Positions 1-8,040 of a DNA stretch of 64,000 nucleotides are shown here, piece after piece. The notes below the pieces were generated by a model. The model saw only the letters and a list, made by a program, of their open reading frames with translations, made no database searches and was not told the DNA's origin. Every line of letters begins with the position of its first letter. Positions within the stretch are counted from its first letter, which is position 1. The position numbers were made by a program, and so were the translations under genes. Source of the stretch: Leifsonia sp. AG29 (lineage in GTDB: Bacteria > Actinomycetota > Actinomycetes > Actinomycetales > Microbacteriaceae); assembly GCF_009765225.1 (NCBI RefSeq), contig NZ_VMSF01000001.1, positions 2,294,001 to 2,358,000 on the forward strand, written 5' to 3'.

Positions 1-156
1 ATCTGCGGCAAACGTATGAGCGGGACGGTGAAGACGCTCGGCAATCCGGGCCAGCCGGGGTTCCGGACGGCGCCGCAGGACGTCCACTGTCCCTCCGGCT
101 GCGAGAAGGCTCTGGGCGACAACAAGGCTCGGATGCTGGAGGTGTTCCAGGAGTAG
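1..156 (+). CDS. Hypothetical protein, C-terminal part
   Basis: The reading frame is open from the first base to a TAG at 154-156 and gives 51 residues; the start lies outside the window. The segment has one Cys at its beginning (ICGKRM) and an HCPSGCEK motif near residues 34-41, so three Cys and one His could form a small metal-binding site. It ends in a charged helix-like tail (MLEVFQE). I do not recognise the family. The next gene starts 53 bases downstream on the same strand. Confidence 0.5.
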   Translation: MCGKRMSGTVKTLGNPGQPGFRTAPQDVHCPSGCEKALGDNKARMLEVFQE

Positions 157-208
157 CGCCTCCAATGACCCCTGGTGCCGCGAGCCGTCGCTCGAACACA
201 ATGGCCGC

Positions 209-850
209 ATGACCGGTTCTGACGTGTCGCGCGAGACCCGGCGTCAGCTGCGCCACTGGGGCAAGCACGCCGAAAGCTACGACACCCAGATCGCGAAACT
301 CGAACGGTCGATGCTCGTCGGAACACGCGAGTGGATCGGTGAGCGCGCGACGGGCCGGGTGCTGGAGGTCGCGGTCGGCGGGGGCAGGAGCCTCCCCTAC
401 TACCGGAAAGGCGTGTCACTCATCGGAGTGGACCTCAGCCCCGCGATGCTCGCCCTCGCGAGGCGTAGGGCATCCGAGCTGGGCATGGACGTGGACCTGC
501 GCGAGGGCAACGCGGAGGCACTGCCGTTCCCGGACGCCTCGTTCGACACCGTTGTTTGCGCGCTCGCGCTGTGCTCCATCCCCCGGCCCGACGTTGCACT
601 GACCGAGATGGCGCGAGTCGTCGTACCGGGCGGATCCGTGGTAATCGTCGACCACGTCCGCAGCAGTTCCCCACTGATCTTCGCCGGCCAATGGCTGGCC
701 GAGCGCTTCACCATCCCTCTGGAAGGCGAGCACCTCACGCGTCGACACCGGGACGAGGTGGAGGCGGCCGGCCTGGTGATCGTCGAGGAGGAACGACTCC
801 GGTCGGGCGCGGTCGAACGGATCCGGGCGACGCGGCCCGTGACAAGCTGA
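209..850 (+). CDS. Class I SAM-dependent methyltransferase
   Basis: A 213-residue protein with the Rossmann-type methyltransferase fold. Motif I is VLEVAVGGGRS (about residues 51-61). The acidic end of strand beta2 is in LIGVDLSPAML (about 72-82), and DASFDTVVCALALCSIPRP is the motif II/III region of the UbiE/COQ5-like (methyltransferase 11) group. The substrate cannot be told from the sequence; relatives act on quinones, lipids or small molecules. The ATG at 209 has no clear Shine-Dalgarno sequence, so a leaderless or weakly initiated start is possible. A phosphohistidine phosphatase-like gene follows on the same strand after about 37 bases, so the two may be co-transcribed. Confidence 0.8.
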   Translation: MTGSDVSRETRRQLRHWGKHAESYDTQIAKLERSMLVGTREWIGERATGRVLEVAVGGGRSLPYYRKGVSLIGVDLSPAMLALARRRASELGMDVDLREGNAEALPFPDASFDTVVCALALCSIPRPDVALTEMARVVVPGGSVVIVDHVRSSSPLIFAGQWLAERFTIPLEGEHLTRRHRDEVEAAGLVIVEEERLRSGAVERIRATRPVTS

Positions 851-887
851 GCCGGACTTGAACGCTTCGGTGCGGGACACTGGCACC

Positions 888-1388
888 ATGACCGAGATCA
901 GCCGCACTCTCATCCTGCTGCGTCACGCCAAGTCCGACTGGTCGAGTTCCGTCCGGGACATCGAGCGACCGCTGGCCGACCGAGGGCGGACTCAAGCGCC
1001 GCTTGCGGGAAGGTGGCTCGGGAGACACGCGGGCCCGATCGATCTCGCCGTCATCTCCCCCGCCCAGCGCGCCCGCGAGACTTGGGAACTCGTATCCGCT
1101 CGACTCTCGCCAGCGCCTCCAACGCGATTCGACGACCGCGTATATGCCGCGTCCGCCGAGCACCTCCTCGATGTCTTGCATGAGGTGCCGGATGACGCTC
1201 GAACCGTGCTCGTGGTGGGTCACAATCCCGGCATGGAGCAGCTCGCATCCATGCTCGCCGGTGAGAACGTGACGATGCGCACCTCCGGTATCGCGGAGTT
1301 CCACGTGAAGGGATCATGGGCCGAACTCGGCGAGGCTTCGGCAGCGCTTCGCGCCGCGGGCCGCTTCGACGGCCGCCACCTGCGCTGA
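888..1388 (+). CDS. SixA-like histidine phosphatase
   Basis: A 166-residue histidine phosphatase superfamily protein. The signature LILLRHAKSDWSS near the N-terminus carries the phospho-accepting His in the RH motif. The second catalytic His lies in VVGHNPGMEQLASML. The HAKSDW context is typical of SixA phosphohistidine phosphatases rather than phosphoglycerate mutases. The frame stays open upstream to a TTG at 858, but I chose the ATG at 888 because it places the RH motif at residues 12-13, as in the family. The protein should be cytosolic; its target, perhaps a phosphohistidine protein, is unknown. It converges with rtcB across a hairpin. Confidence 0.8.
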   Translation: MTEISRTLILLRHAKSDWSSSVRDIERPLADRGRTQAPLAGRWLGRHAGPIDLAVISPAQRARETWELVSARLSPAPPTRFDDRVYAASAEHLLDVLHEVPDDARTVLVVGHNPGMEQLASMLAGENVTMRTSGIAEFHVKGSWAELGEASAALRAAGRFDGRHLR

Positions 1389-1428
1389 TCCGGTCGGCTG
1401 GGGGCACCGCGGCCGCCATAAAGAGGAG

Positions 1429-1459
1429 GGATGGGGTGCCAGAGTCTGACACCCCATCC
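1429..1459. terminator. Bidirectional hairpin between convergent genes
   Basis: GGATGGGGTG at 1429-1438 pairs perfectly with CACCCCATCC at 1450-1459 across an 11-base loop. It lies between the stop of the SixA-like gene and the stop of rtcB, so it can terminate both. No long T-tract follows on either strand, which is common in GC-rich actinobacteria. Confidence 0.6.
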
Positions 1460-1461
1460 GT

Positions 1462-2628
1462 TCAGTCGCCCTTTACGTTCACGATCTGCCTGAGCTTGTG
1501 CCGCACCTTCACAAGCTCAGCGGCGTCGACCATGATCTGGTCGATCGGCTTGTAGGCGGCCGGGATCTCATCGAGGAACGCATCAGTGTCCCGGTACTCG
1601 ATCCCTTTCATCGCCTCCCTCAGCTGATCGTGCGTGAACGTGCGCCGAGCGGCACTGCGCGAGAAGTTCCTCCCGGCGCCGTGCGGGCTCGACTGGAGTG
1701 CGGACGCGTTGCCGAGGCCCTCCACCACGTACGATGCGGTCCCCATGGATCCGGGGATCAGCCCGAGCTCGCCCGCCTGCGCCGAGATCGCGCCCTTGCG
1801 GGACAGCCAGACGCTCTTACCCCAGTGGGTCTCCTTCTGGGTGAAGTTGTGGTGGCAGTTGATCCGCTCCAGCTCGGCGACCTGAATGCCGGTCCACTCG
1901 CTCACCTCCCGCACGACCCGGTCCATCATCTCCTCACGGTTGAGCAGGGCGTAGTGCTGCGCCCACCGCAGTTCGGCGATGTACCGATCGAACTCGGGTG
2001 TGCCCTCGAGGAGGTAGGCGAGGTCGGGATCGGGCAACGTGATCCACCACTTCTCCATCAGGTTCTGTGCGACCTTGATGTGACGCTGCGCGATCTTGTT
2101 GCCGACGCCTCTGCTCCCCGAGTGGAGGAACAGCCAGACACCGTCCGTTTCGTCGACGCTCACCTCGATGAAGTGGTTGCCGCTGCCGAGGGTTCCGAGC
2201 TGTTCGCGCCAGGTGCCGAGCGCCTGCGCGGGGTCGAACCCAGCGTCAGCGGCAAGCTGCTCGAGCTCGGCCACTCGCGGCTGCGCCGTCGCCACGATCT
2301 TGGAGTTGTGCGCGCCCGCCGACACCGGAATCGCCCGCTCGATCTGCTGCCGGAGTGCCCGCAGGTCTTCCGGCAGCTCGCTCAGCTGGAACTGCGTCCG
2401 AACCGCGATCATGCCGCAACCGATGTCGACGCCAACTGCGGCCGGCATGACCGCCCGGAGGGTCGGGATCACGGACCCGACGGTCGCACCGAGCCCGAGG
2501 TGGGCATCCGGCATCAACGCGACGTGCGGGAACACGAAAGGCATGGTCGACGTGACCCGCGCCTGTTCCTCCGCTTTCGCGTCGAGGATGCTCGCCCAGC
2601 TGAGCAACCGTTTGTCTATCTGTTTCAT
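1462..2628 (-). CDS. rtcB: RNA-splicing ligase RtcB (3'-phosphate/5'-OH ligase)
   Basis: This 388-residue protein is an RtcB RNA ligase, which joins 2',3'-cyclic phosphate or 3'-phosphate RNA ends to 5'-OH ends using GTP and Mn2+. Visible motifs are the metal-binding GVDIGCGM (Cys about 71), HSGSRGVGN, NCHHNF, GSMGT and SSPHGAGR (residues 313-320). The last holds His316, the expected guanylylated histidine. The frame is open for another 101 codons upstream, but family alignment favours the ATG at 2628 (MKQIDKRLLSW). No archease or RtcR regulator gene is adjacent. The 5' leader is long and structured and holds a well-initiated 26-codon upstream ORF, so regulation may act there. Confidence 0.93.
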   Translation of the reverse strand: MKQIDKRLLSWASILDAKAEEQARVTSTMPFVFPHVALMPDAHLGLGATVGSVIPTLRAVMPAAVGVDIGCGMIAVRTQFQLSELPEDLRALRQQIERAIPVSAGAHNSKIVATAQPRVAELEQLAADAGFDPAQALGTWREQLGTLGSGNHFIEVSVDETDGVWLFLHSGSRGVGNKIAQRHIKVAQNLMEKWWITLPDPDLAYLLEGTPEFDRYIAELRWAQHYALLNREEMMDRVVREVSEWTGIQVAELERINCHHNFTQKETHWGKSVWLSRKGAISAQAGELGLIPGSMGTASYVVEGLGNASALQSSPHGAGRNFSRSAARRTFTHDQLREAMKGIEYRDTDAFLDEIPAAYKPIDQIMVDAAELVKVRHKLRQIVNVKGD

Positions 2629-2866
2629 CGTCTTTCTTGTCTGTGTGGATTTCTCATGGAGGGATGGCGCCCGAGAAATCCGACATGTCCCCACCCCGAA
2701 AGAGGTGGAAAGACGCCGAACGCCCCGGGCCCTCGCGGGCACGGAGCGTCGAAAAGGACGGTCTGCGCCTACACGAGGTGCTGGAGATTGAGCTGCTTGC
2801 CGAAATGGTTCGACGAGAGCTGGGGACGGCGTCGGGGCTGATAGCTCACGGCTCGGTCCTCTCCAG
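2629..2866 (-). promoter_or_regulatory. Structured 5' leader of rtcB
   Basis: Reading the minus strand towards rtcB, three foldable elements are visible. CTGGAGA (revcomp of 2860-2866) can pair over 7 bp with TCTCCAG (revcomp of 2781-2787), closing an 86-nt element. GCCC-GCGA-GGGC forms a hairpin with a GNRA tetraloop, inside a wider GACGC/GCGTC pairing. CCACCTC-TTTC-GGGGTGG makes a 7-bp hairpin (2691-2708) about 65 bases before the start codon. The 7-bp stem covers the ribosome-binding site of the upstream ORF. The function is inferred only. The 7-bp closing stem is reminiscent of a tRNA-like module, but no canonical T-loop is seen. Confidence 0.35.
2769..2849 (-). CDS. Small upstream ORF in the rtcB leader
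   Basis: A GTG start at 2849 is preceded by GGAGAGG (revcomp of 2858-2864) at a spacing of 8 bases, a strong ribosome-binding site. The frame encodes 26 residues, beginning VSYQPRRRPQ and ending NLQHLV, then TAG. It stops about 140 bases before rtcB. The peptide is basic at its N-terminus and matches nothing I recognise. It could be a regulatory leader peptide or a chance ORF. The Shine-Dalgarno sequence can be sequestered by pairing with the ORF's own 3' end. Confidence 0.35.
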   Translation of the reverse strand: MSYQPRRRPQLSSNHFGKQLNLQHLV

Positions 2867-2966
2867 TTCAGTAGGGGCGTGGTGCTGGCCCGGTGGCACA
2901 GCTTTGCGAGCTTAGCGACGTAGCGGGCCAAATGTCTAGAAGAATCTCGGGTCGCTGAGCCGGCTC

Positions 2967-3194
2967 TTACTCGCAGACTCGGACGCTGCGCCCCTCGAAC
3001 GTGACGATGTCGCCCAGCTGCAGCTGCCGACCGCGGCGGCGATCGACCTCGCCGTTCACCGTCACGTACCCGTCGGCGATGGCCTCTTTCACGATTCCCC
3101 CGGAGTCGAGGAGTCCCGCGAACTTCAGGAACTGCCCGAGGCGGATGCCGTCACCGCCGATGGAGATGTCTTCGATCGGAGGCTGCTTGGTCAT
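2967..3194 (-). CDS. Small S4-domain RNA-binding protein (YbcJ-like)
   Basis: A 75-residue protein made almost entirely of an S4 RNA-binding fold. The core IRLGQFLKFAGLLDSGGIVKEAIADGYVTVNGEV is followed by the basic stretch DRRRGRQLQLGD and a beta-strand end. This is the size and pattern of the YbcJ/RlbA S4-like family, thought to bind structured RNA and often linked to ribosome biology. It lies upstream of rtcB on the same strand, with the rtcB leader between them. The ATG at 3194 starts the protein; the N-terminus MTKQPPIEDISIG is short and plausible. Confidence 0.85.
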   Translation of the reverse strand: MTKQPPIEDISIGGDGIRLGQFLKFAGLLDSGGIVKEAIADGYVTVNGEVDRRRGRQLQLGDIVTFEGRSVRVCE

Positions 3195-3241
3195 TCCGAA
3201 ATGCTAGCCGACCAGGTGCGGGCGACGAGCCTCCCCGAGCT

Positions 3242-4861
3242 TCAGAACCTCGAGGTGCCGTGCAGGCGGCGAGGCCGGGAATCCGGGTCGAGGATGAGAC
3301 GGTAGAGCAGATCCGCCCAGACCCGCTGGCGTCGCGAGACCGGTTCAGTGCGGTGGCGCCGGACCTGCCCGGGAGGGCGCGGCGATCGGCGCGCGTCGGC
3401 GTGCCAGTGATCGAGAGCGTCCGCGAAGGATTTCCAAAGCGAGAGGGCGCCGTCGGTGTCGAGCAGGCGTGGATCGTCCGGCTCGACACCGAGATGCTCG
3501 GCCCAGAGTTGGAGGCGCAGGTCGCGCGCGAACCGGCGCGCCGGGTTACCTGCGCTCCCCTCCCGTGAATCTGGCGTGGTGTCGAACACCGCGCACGTCA
3601 GCTCGCTGTCCGTAGTCCAGGAGCGTCGGTTGAAATTGTCCGACCCGCACGTGACCCACGTGTCGTCGACGATGCAGACCTTGGCGTGGACGTAGATGGG
3701 AGTCCCCGCGGCGTTCTCCAGGTCGAACACCCCGACCCGATCCGGTGCCACGCGCCGCAGCATCGAGATCGCCCGCAGTTGACCCAGACGGCTGGGCGGC
3801 CCGGTGAGAGCACCGTCCTGGTCCGGAAACCGAGGGAGGACCACGATCACCTGGAGCCGGGGGTTGCGGGCGAGCGCCTTCGCGATGCTGGCAGCAACCT
3901 CCCTCGACCACAGGTACTGGTCCTCGATGTAGATGAACGAGCGAGCTCGGGCGAACGCCTTCGTGTAAGCGCGCGCGATGGTTCGCTCCCCCTTCGGCGC
4001 GAAAGGAAACGGAGGCCGCTTCCGACCGTAGGTTCGCAAGAGCTGCACAGCATGCGGACCAGCGGGCGGCGGTGGCGCTGCGGCCTCCGGGAGCGGTTTC
4101 GGATGCCGGGGCATGTCGGCCCACCGCTGCAGCATCATCCGGTACGGGTTGCGGTGATCCAGCGGGTGCGGGTCGTTCCAGCGTTCGGCGAACACGGTCA
4201 GCACGTCCGCGACCACCGGGCCGCGCAACTCCAGGGCGGCATCGTGCCACGGCGGCCGTTTCCCGTAACGCGGATCCATGTCGACTGCTTGCGGGTCTCC
4301 CGCGTGAGCGACGTCGTCGCGGCGGCTGTACGAGAGGTCGATCCCTCCGACGAACGCCACATCACGCGACGGGTCATCGCGATGCCGGATCACGAAGAAC
4401 TTCTGATGGTGCGACCCGAACGCGCGCACCCGCTGATCGAGCAGTACCTCCCCGCCCGCCTCGTTGATCTCCCGGCCGAGCATCTCATTGGAGGCGCTGC
4501 TGATCGGCGCCTTCACGCGCTCACCGTGCGACCGCCAGACCAGCCCGCGCACCTCCACCCCGGAACGAGCAAGGTCGGAGAGAACCTCGCCGATCGACGG
4601 CCCGTCGGGGAGGAGCTGCTCGTGGACATCGCCCCGCCAGTCGGTGAAGAAGACGCGGTCGCCGGGCTTCAGCGCGGTCAGCTCGTGATGCAGACGGGCG
4701 AAGTACACGGCACCGTGCACCAGCGGGCGCACATGGTTGCCCTCCGACCACGACGACGAGCCGTCCTCCCCCGTCTGAAGATCCGACGCTGGGTTGCCCC
4801 GCTCCGAACGGCTGAGGAACCAATCACCGGCATCGTCGTCCACGCGTCGAACTCTACTCAT
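3242..4861 (-). CDS. Phospholipase D-like / cardiolipin synthase-like protein
   Basis: A 539-residue PLD-superfamily protein with two HKD half-sites. The first is HHQKFFVIRHRDD (His152, Lys154) followed by FVGGIDLSYSR; the second is HAKVCIVDD (about residue 391) followed by CGSDNFNRRSW. Both histidines and lysines are intact, so it should be catalytic, through a phospho-histidine intermediate. No signal peptide or membrane segment is seen, which argues against a classical cardiolipin synthase with N-terminal helices. It may act on phospholipids or other phosphodiesters in the cytosol or be exported by an unseen route. It is divergent from arfB with about 66 bases between the starts. Confidence 0.85.
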   Translation of the reverse strand: MSRVRRVDDDAGDWFLSRSERGNPASDLQTGEDGSSSWSEGNHVRPLVHGAVYFARLHHELTALKPGDRVFFTDWRGDVHEQLLPDGPSIGEVLSDLARSGVEVRGLVWRSHGERVKAPISSASNEMLGREINEAGGEVLLDQRVRAFGSHHQKFFVIRHRDDPSRDVAFVGGIDLSYSRRDDVAHAGDPQAVDMDPRYGKRPPWHDAALELRGPVVADVLTVFAERWNDPHPLDHRNPYRMMLQRWADMPRHPKPLPEAAAPPPPAGPHAVQLLRTYGRKRPPFPFAPKGERTIARAYTKAFARARSFIYIEDQYLWSREVAASIAKALARNPRLQVIVVLPRFPDQDGALTGPPSRLGQLRAISMLRRVAPDRVGVFDLENAAGTPIYVHAKVCIVDDTWVTCGSDNFNRRSWTTDSELTCAVFDTTPDSREGSAGNPARRFARDLRLQLWAEHLGVEPDDPRLLDTDGALSLWKSFADALDHWHADARRSPRPPGQVRRHRTEPVSRRQRVWADLLYRLILDPDSRPRRLHGTSRF

Positions 4862-4927
4862 GCGGAGTCACAGAACGGGAGGCTCGGTAAAGCGGGCGCC
4901 GCTCGAGCACAGGAGGATGATGGACGC

Positions 4928-5365
4928 ATGCCCGCCGCTCACCGTCCCGGACTGCGGGTCGACTCCGGGCTCACCATTCCGGAGTCCGAGCTGTCCTGGC
5001 GGTTTTCCCGGTCTTCCGGCCCCGGCGGCCAGGGCGTGAACACCGCAGACTCCCGAGTGGAGCTGGTGTGGGACGTGGCAGGCTCCGCCGTTCTAACGTC
5101 GGCCCAGCGGGAACGCCTCCTCGATCGGCTGGGCAATCGACTCGTCGACGGAACGTTGACGATCGCGGCGTCAGAACACCGCGCGCAACTGCGCAACAGG
5201 GAGGCCGCACGAGCTCGGCTGGCCGAGATCGTGGCCGATGCCCTGCGGCCGCCGGGACCGACGCGAAGGCCGACGAGGCCCAGTCGCGGAGCGAAGCAAC
5301 GACGATTGGAGGCGAAGAAGCGGCGCACCGACGTCAAGCGACTGCGCCGTCCTCCTCAGGACTGA
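4928..5365 (+). CDS. arfB: Peptidyl-tRNA hydrolase ArfB (ribosome rescue)
   Basis: A 145-residue protein of the class I release-factor catalytic domain without codon-recognition domains. The SRSSGPGGQGVNT motif puts the catalytic GGQ at residues 33-35, after LTIPESELSWRF. The C-terminal tail is strongly basic (about 30 residues of Lys and Arg), the part that in ArfB/YaeJ enters the empty mRNA channel of stalled ribosomes. The length fits the family. The ATG at 4928 is preceded by AGGAGG at 4911-4916. Its neighbours include an RNA ligase and an S4 protein, so several RNA and ribosome maintenance functions sit within 4 kb, though not in one operon. Confidence 0.92.
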   Translation: MPAAHRPGLRVDSGLTIPESELSWRFSRSSGPGGQGVNTADSRVELVWDVAGSAVLTSAQRERLLDRLGNRLVDGTLTIAASEHRAQLRNREAARARLAEIVADALRPPGPTRRPTRPSRGAKQRRLEAKKRRTDVKRLRRPPQD

Positions 5366-5440
5366 GGCGCGCCCCACCACAGCGAAGCAGCGAGCATGCC
5401 CAGGTGTTTCGGCCGTGAAGTTGTCGACGGCCGCCTGCGG

Positions 5441-5902
5441 TCAGTTGGGCGGCAGCAATGGTCGGGGCGGGAGCGGGGAGGAGTAGACGACGCTCGTGGT
5501 GACACTGCCGAGTGTGCCGATCCTGCCGCTGACCTGTTCCAGGTGCATCATGCTCGTGGCGACGACTTTCATGATGAAGCAGTCGTCTCCGGTGACGTGG
5601 TGGGCTTCGATGACCTCGGGGATGTCGGCGAGGAGCCGGTGCAGCGGTTCGTAGACGCTGCTGGGGTAGCGCAGCCGGAGGTACGCCAGGATCGTGAATC
5701 CGAGTCGTTCGGGATCGACGTGTGCACCGTAGCCGCTGATGACGCCGGACTCTTCGAGTCGGCGCACGCGCTCGGCGGCGGCGCTGTGGCTCATGTTGAT
5801 CTGGCGAGCCAACTCCGCGATGGACTGTCGCCCGTTGGACTGCAGCAATTTCAGGATGGCCGTATCGACCTTGTCGGGTTCAAAAGGAAGATTCGCGGCC
5901 AT
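5441..5902 (-). CDS. Lrp/AsnC-family transcriptional regulator
   Basis: A 153-residue protein with an N-terminal winged helix-turn-helix (KVDTAILKLLQSNGRQSIAELARQ followed by MSHSAAAERVRRLEESGVI). The C-terminal RAM (ligand-binding, oligomerisation) domain is visible as PEVIEAHHVTGDDCFIMKVVA. It probably binds an amino acid or related effector as a dimer or octamer. It is divergent from the rhodanese gene, with 93 bases between the two starts, so it likely controls that gene and itself. The tail is Pro-rich (PLPPRPLLPPN), which is a little unusual. Confidence 0.9.
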   Translation of the reverse strand: MAANLPFEPDKVDTAILKLLQSNGRQSIAELARQINMSHSAAAERVRRLEESGVISGYGAHVDPERLGFTILAYLRLRYPSSVYEPLHRLLADIPEVIEAHHVTGDDCFIMKVVATSMMHLEQVSGRIGTLGSVTTSVVYSSPLPPRPLLPPN

Positions 5903-5995
5903 GCGGTCATGGTGCCACGAAATTGCGGTCGATCTGCCTCAGACGCCGCAGGACCACCCTTCAGATCGCCTCCCGCCCTGAATATCGTTTCGGTC

Positions 5996-6439
5996 ATGAC
6001 AATCGCCACGGTCCGGTCGGACCTCCTTGTTGCCCATTTCGCCGGCAAGCTCGCGTTCGAGACCGATGCTTCCGACGTGCATGCCGACCAGGAGGAGGGT
6101 GTCCGTTTCGTGCTGGTCGATTCCCGCGGCGCGAGCGCGTGGGCCCAGGGCCGGGTCGTGGGGGCGGTTCACATGCCGACCGCCCAGATCGCTGCCCGTG
6201 CGGCCGAGGAGATCCGGCACGAGGTGCCCGTCGTGACGTACTGCTGGGGGCCTGGGTGCAACGGTTCGACTCGCGCCGCTCTGGAGTTCGCCAAGCTCGG
6301 CTATCAGGTCAAGGAGATGATCGGAGGGTTCGAGTACTGGGCGCGCGAAGGCTACCCCGTCGAGAACGACCACGGTCCCGTCGTCCGCGCCAAGGACCCG
6401 CTGACCGCGCCAGTGGATGCCATCACCTGCGACTGCTGA
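5996..6439 (+). CDS. Rhodanese-like sulfurtransferase
   Basis: A 147-residue single-domain rhodanese. The domain opening FVLVDSRGASAWAQGRVVGAVHMP is followed by the active-site loop VVTYCWGPGCNGS, where the first Cys is the expected persulfide-forming residue. GGFEYWAREGYPV closes the domain. It probably moves sulfane sulfur in the cytosol; the acceptor is unknown. The ATG at 5996 removes a long chance extension of the same frame. It is divergent from an Lrp-type regulator, a pairing that suggests control by an amino acid or a sulfur compound. Confidence 0.88.
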   Translation: MTIATVRSDLLVAHFAGKLAFETDASDVHADQEEGVRFVLVDSRGASAWAQGRVVGAVHMPTAQIAARAAEEIRHEVPVVTYCWGPGCNGSTRAALEFAKLGYQVKEMIGGFEYWAREGYPVENDHGPVVRAKDPLTAPVDAITCDC

Positions 6440-6462
6440 ACCGAATCCGTCTACACGTCGGG

Positions 6463-7080
6463 CTAGTGGTCGCCGTGGTCATCGCCCGAGTGAGATTTGC
6501 CCGGGGATGTCGCCGGGGCTCCGTGATCGGCGTGGTCTTCCGAACCCTTCGGCTCGGCCGGCGCCTCCGGAGCATCGGACGTCGGTTCTGACGTCGGCGC
6601 CGCAGAATCTTCCGCGTCGTGTTCGGCGGAATGTCCGGGCGCGACAACCCCAGCGCAGTAGGTGGCGACTCCATCCGCGCCTCCCGCTGCCTTCGCCAGC
6701 GATGCGTAGGCGACCGAGTCGCGGTCAAGGCCGCCGTGCTCGAACGCGGTGCACAAGCCATGGGCCGCCGGCCCCGTCGCGTCGGGCCCCGTCGGGTCCG
6801 TTGCGCTGGGGTTGGGCGTGTCTGTGGCAGTAGGAGTCTCGGTCGGCTCCGGCGTCGCCGTCTCGGTGGCGTCGTCGGTCGGCTCCGGCGTCGGCGTTTC
6901 CGTGGCCTCGGGGGTCGGCGTGGCCGTAGGAGCCCCGATGAGCGAATGCGCATCGTTCTGCAGACCTGCGGGGAGCGACCCGGTATACGCGGCGGCGGCG
7001 GTGCCTCCGACCGTGATTGTTCCGAGCGCGATAAGGGCGACGGCCAGCTTGCTGCCGACGACCGCGGTGATGAACGACAT
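6463..7080 (-). CDS. Secreted or anchored Pro/Thr-rich hypothetical protein
   Basis: A 205-residue protein. Its N-terminal segment (about residues 3-32, VVGSKLAVALIALGTITVGG) is a signal peptide or membrane anchor. A low-complexity stretch of TPTPEATETP-type repeats follows (about 52-105), then a short conserved-looking core with two Cys (GLCTAFEHGG and VATYCAGVV) that may form a disulfide. The tail is rich in His, Asp and Ser (HADHGAPATSPGKSHSGDDHGDH) and may bind metal. Similar wall-spanning Pro/Thr proteins are common in actinobacteria, but I know no function. It converges with the rhodanese gene. Confidence 0.65.
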   Translation of the reverse strand: MSFITAVVGSKLAVALIALGTITVGGTAAAAYTGSLPAGLQNDAHSLIGAPTATPTPEATETPTPEPTDDATETATPEPTETPTATDTPNPSATDPTGPDATGPAAHGLCTAFEHGGLDRDSVAYASLAKAAGGADGVATYCAGVVAPGHSAEHDAEDSAAPTSEPTSDAPEAPAEPKGSEDHADHGAPATSPGKSHSGDDHGDH

Positions 7081-7244
7081 CGCCTGATTTCTCCTGGTCT
7101 GCGTGGGTGCCTGATGCGAGCGAGTGCAACCGTCATCGGGAGTCGCGGTCGGAAATCAGAATCCTGGTCGGGAGCGCGACTTAGCAAGCCCCCCGTCCGA
7201 GGCACAGCATCTTCGTCCTGGGCTGAGCGGCGTACAGTTTGCCC

Positions 7245-8006
7245 ATGGAGCCCGTACGGGTCATCATGCTGCCGGGCAGCGTCCTGCCCGCCTCCCTCGC
7301 CTATAGCGCGCTGATCGGCTCACTGGGCCCGGAGGTCGACGCCGTCGCGAAGGAGCTCGAACTCTACCGGGACGATTCACCGCCTCCGGGTTGGGGGCTC
7401 GACACCGAGGTCGACGGCGTCCTCCGGGAGGCCGATGCACGCGGCTGGCAGACGTTCCATCTGGTCGGCTACTCGGGCGGCGGGGCGGCTGCCCTCGCCT
7501 TCTCCGCCAAGCACCCCGAGCGACTCGTGACCCTCACCCTCCTCGAGGCCGCCTGGGCGGGGAACTGGGGCTGGAGTGAAGCGCACGCCCGGTTATGGAG
7601 GCAGTACGAGGCCCTGGAGTCGCTGCCTCCGGATCAATTCATGGCGGCGTTCATGAGGCTGGGAGTCCGGCCCGGCGTCGAGCTGCCGCCTCCCCCGCCC
7701 GGTGAACCGCCGCCCTGGATGGCGAAGCGTCCGGCCGGCATCACCGCGTTCCTGCACGAGTTCGCGCGGTACGACCTGGACCGGGCCGCGTTGGCGGCAT
7801 TCGATCGGCCAGTGCTCTTCCTTCTCGGCGGCAGGAGCAACCCCGATGACTACGGCGACAACGCCGAGCGGCTCTCCCGCGTCTTCCCCCACTTCCGATT
7901 GGTGGTGTTCGAAGATCGCCACCACTTCGACCCACCCCACCGGGTCGAGCCAGACCGGGTCGCCGCGCTGCTGCGCGAGCACTGGCAGACCGATCCGACT
8001 CGGTAG
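7245..8006 (+). CDS. Alpha/beta hydrolase
   Basis: A 253-residue alpha/beta hydrolase. MLPGSVLPAS is the oxyanion-hole strand near the N-terminus, LVGYSGGGAAALAF is the nucleophile elbow (Ser in GYSGG), and FEDRHHFDPPHRVEPD near the C-terminus carries the catalytic His. The substrate is not predictable; relatives hydrolyse small esters or lactones. A TTG at 7239 would add two residues, but the ATG at 7245 is the more likely start. It is a single gene; the preceding gene is divergent and the next is convergent. Confidence 0.8.
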   Translation: MEPVRVIMLPGSVLPASLAYSALIGSLGPEVDAVAKELELYRDDSPPPGWGLDTEVDGVLREADARGWQTFHLVGYSGGGAAALAFSAKHPERLVTLTLLEAAWAGNWGWSEAHARLWRQYEALESLPPDQFMAAFMRLGVRPGVELPPPPPGEPPPWMAKRPAGITAFLHEFARYDLDRAALAAFDRPVLFLLGGRSNPDDYGDNAERLSRVFPHFRLVVFEDRHHFDPPHRVEPDRVAALLREHWQTDPTR

Positions 8007-8040
8007 TCGCAGCTTCCGGCCTCCACGAGCCAGCGGTGAT

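Noticed and set aside
1498-2841. A 447-codon open frame antisense to rtcB
   Set aside because: It has no recognisable domain and is the complement of a conserved gene with all RtcB motifs.
2781-2866. Full tRNA or tRNA-like gene upstream of rtcB
   Set aside because: The 7-bp closing stem is good, but no T-loop consensus or proper anticodon arm could be folded, so I kept it only as a structured leader.
3686-4927. Open frame upstream of arfB on the plus strand
   Set aside because: It is antisense to the PLD-like gene and joins arfB only because no stop occurs by chance; the ribosome site at 4911 defines the arfB start.
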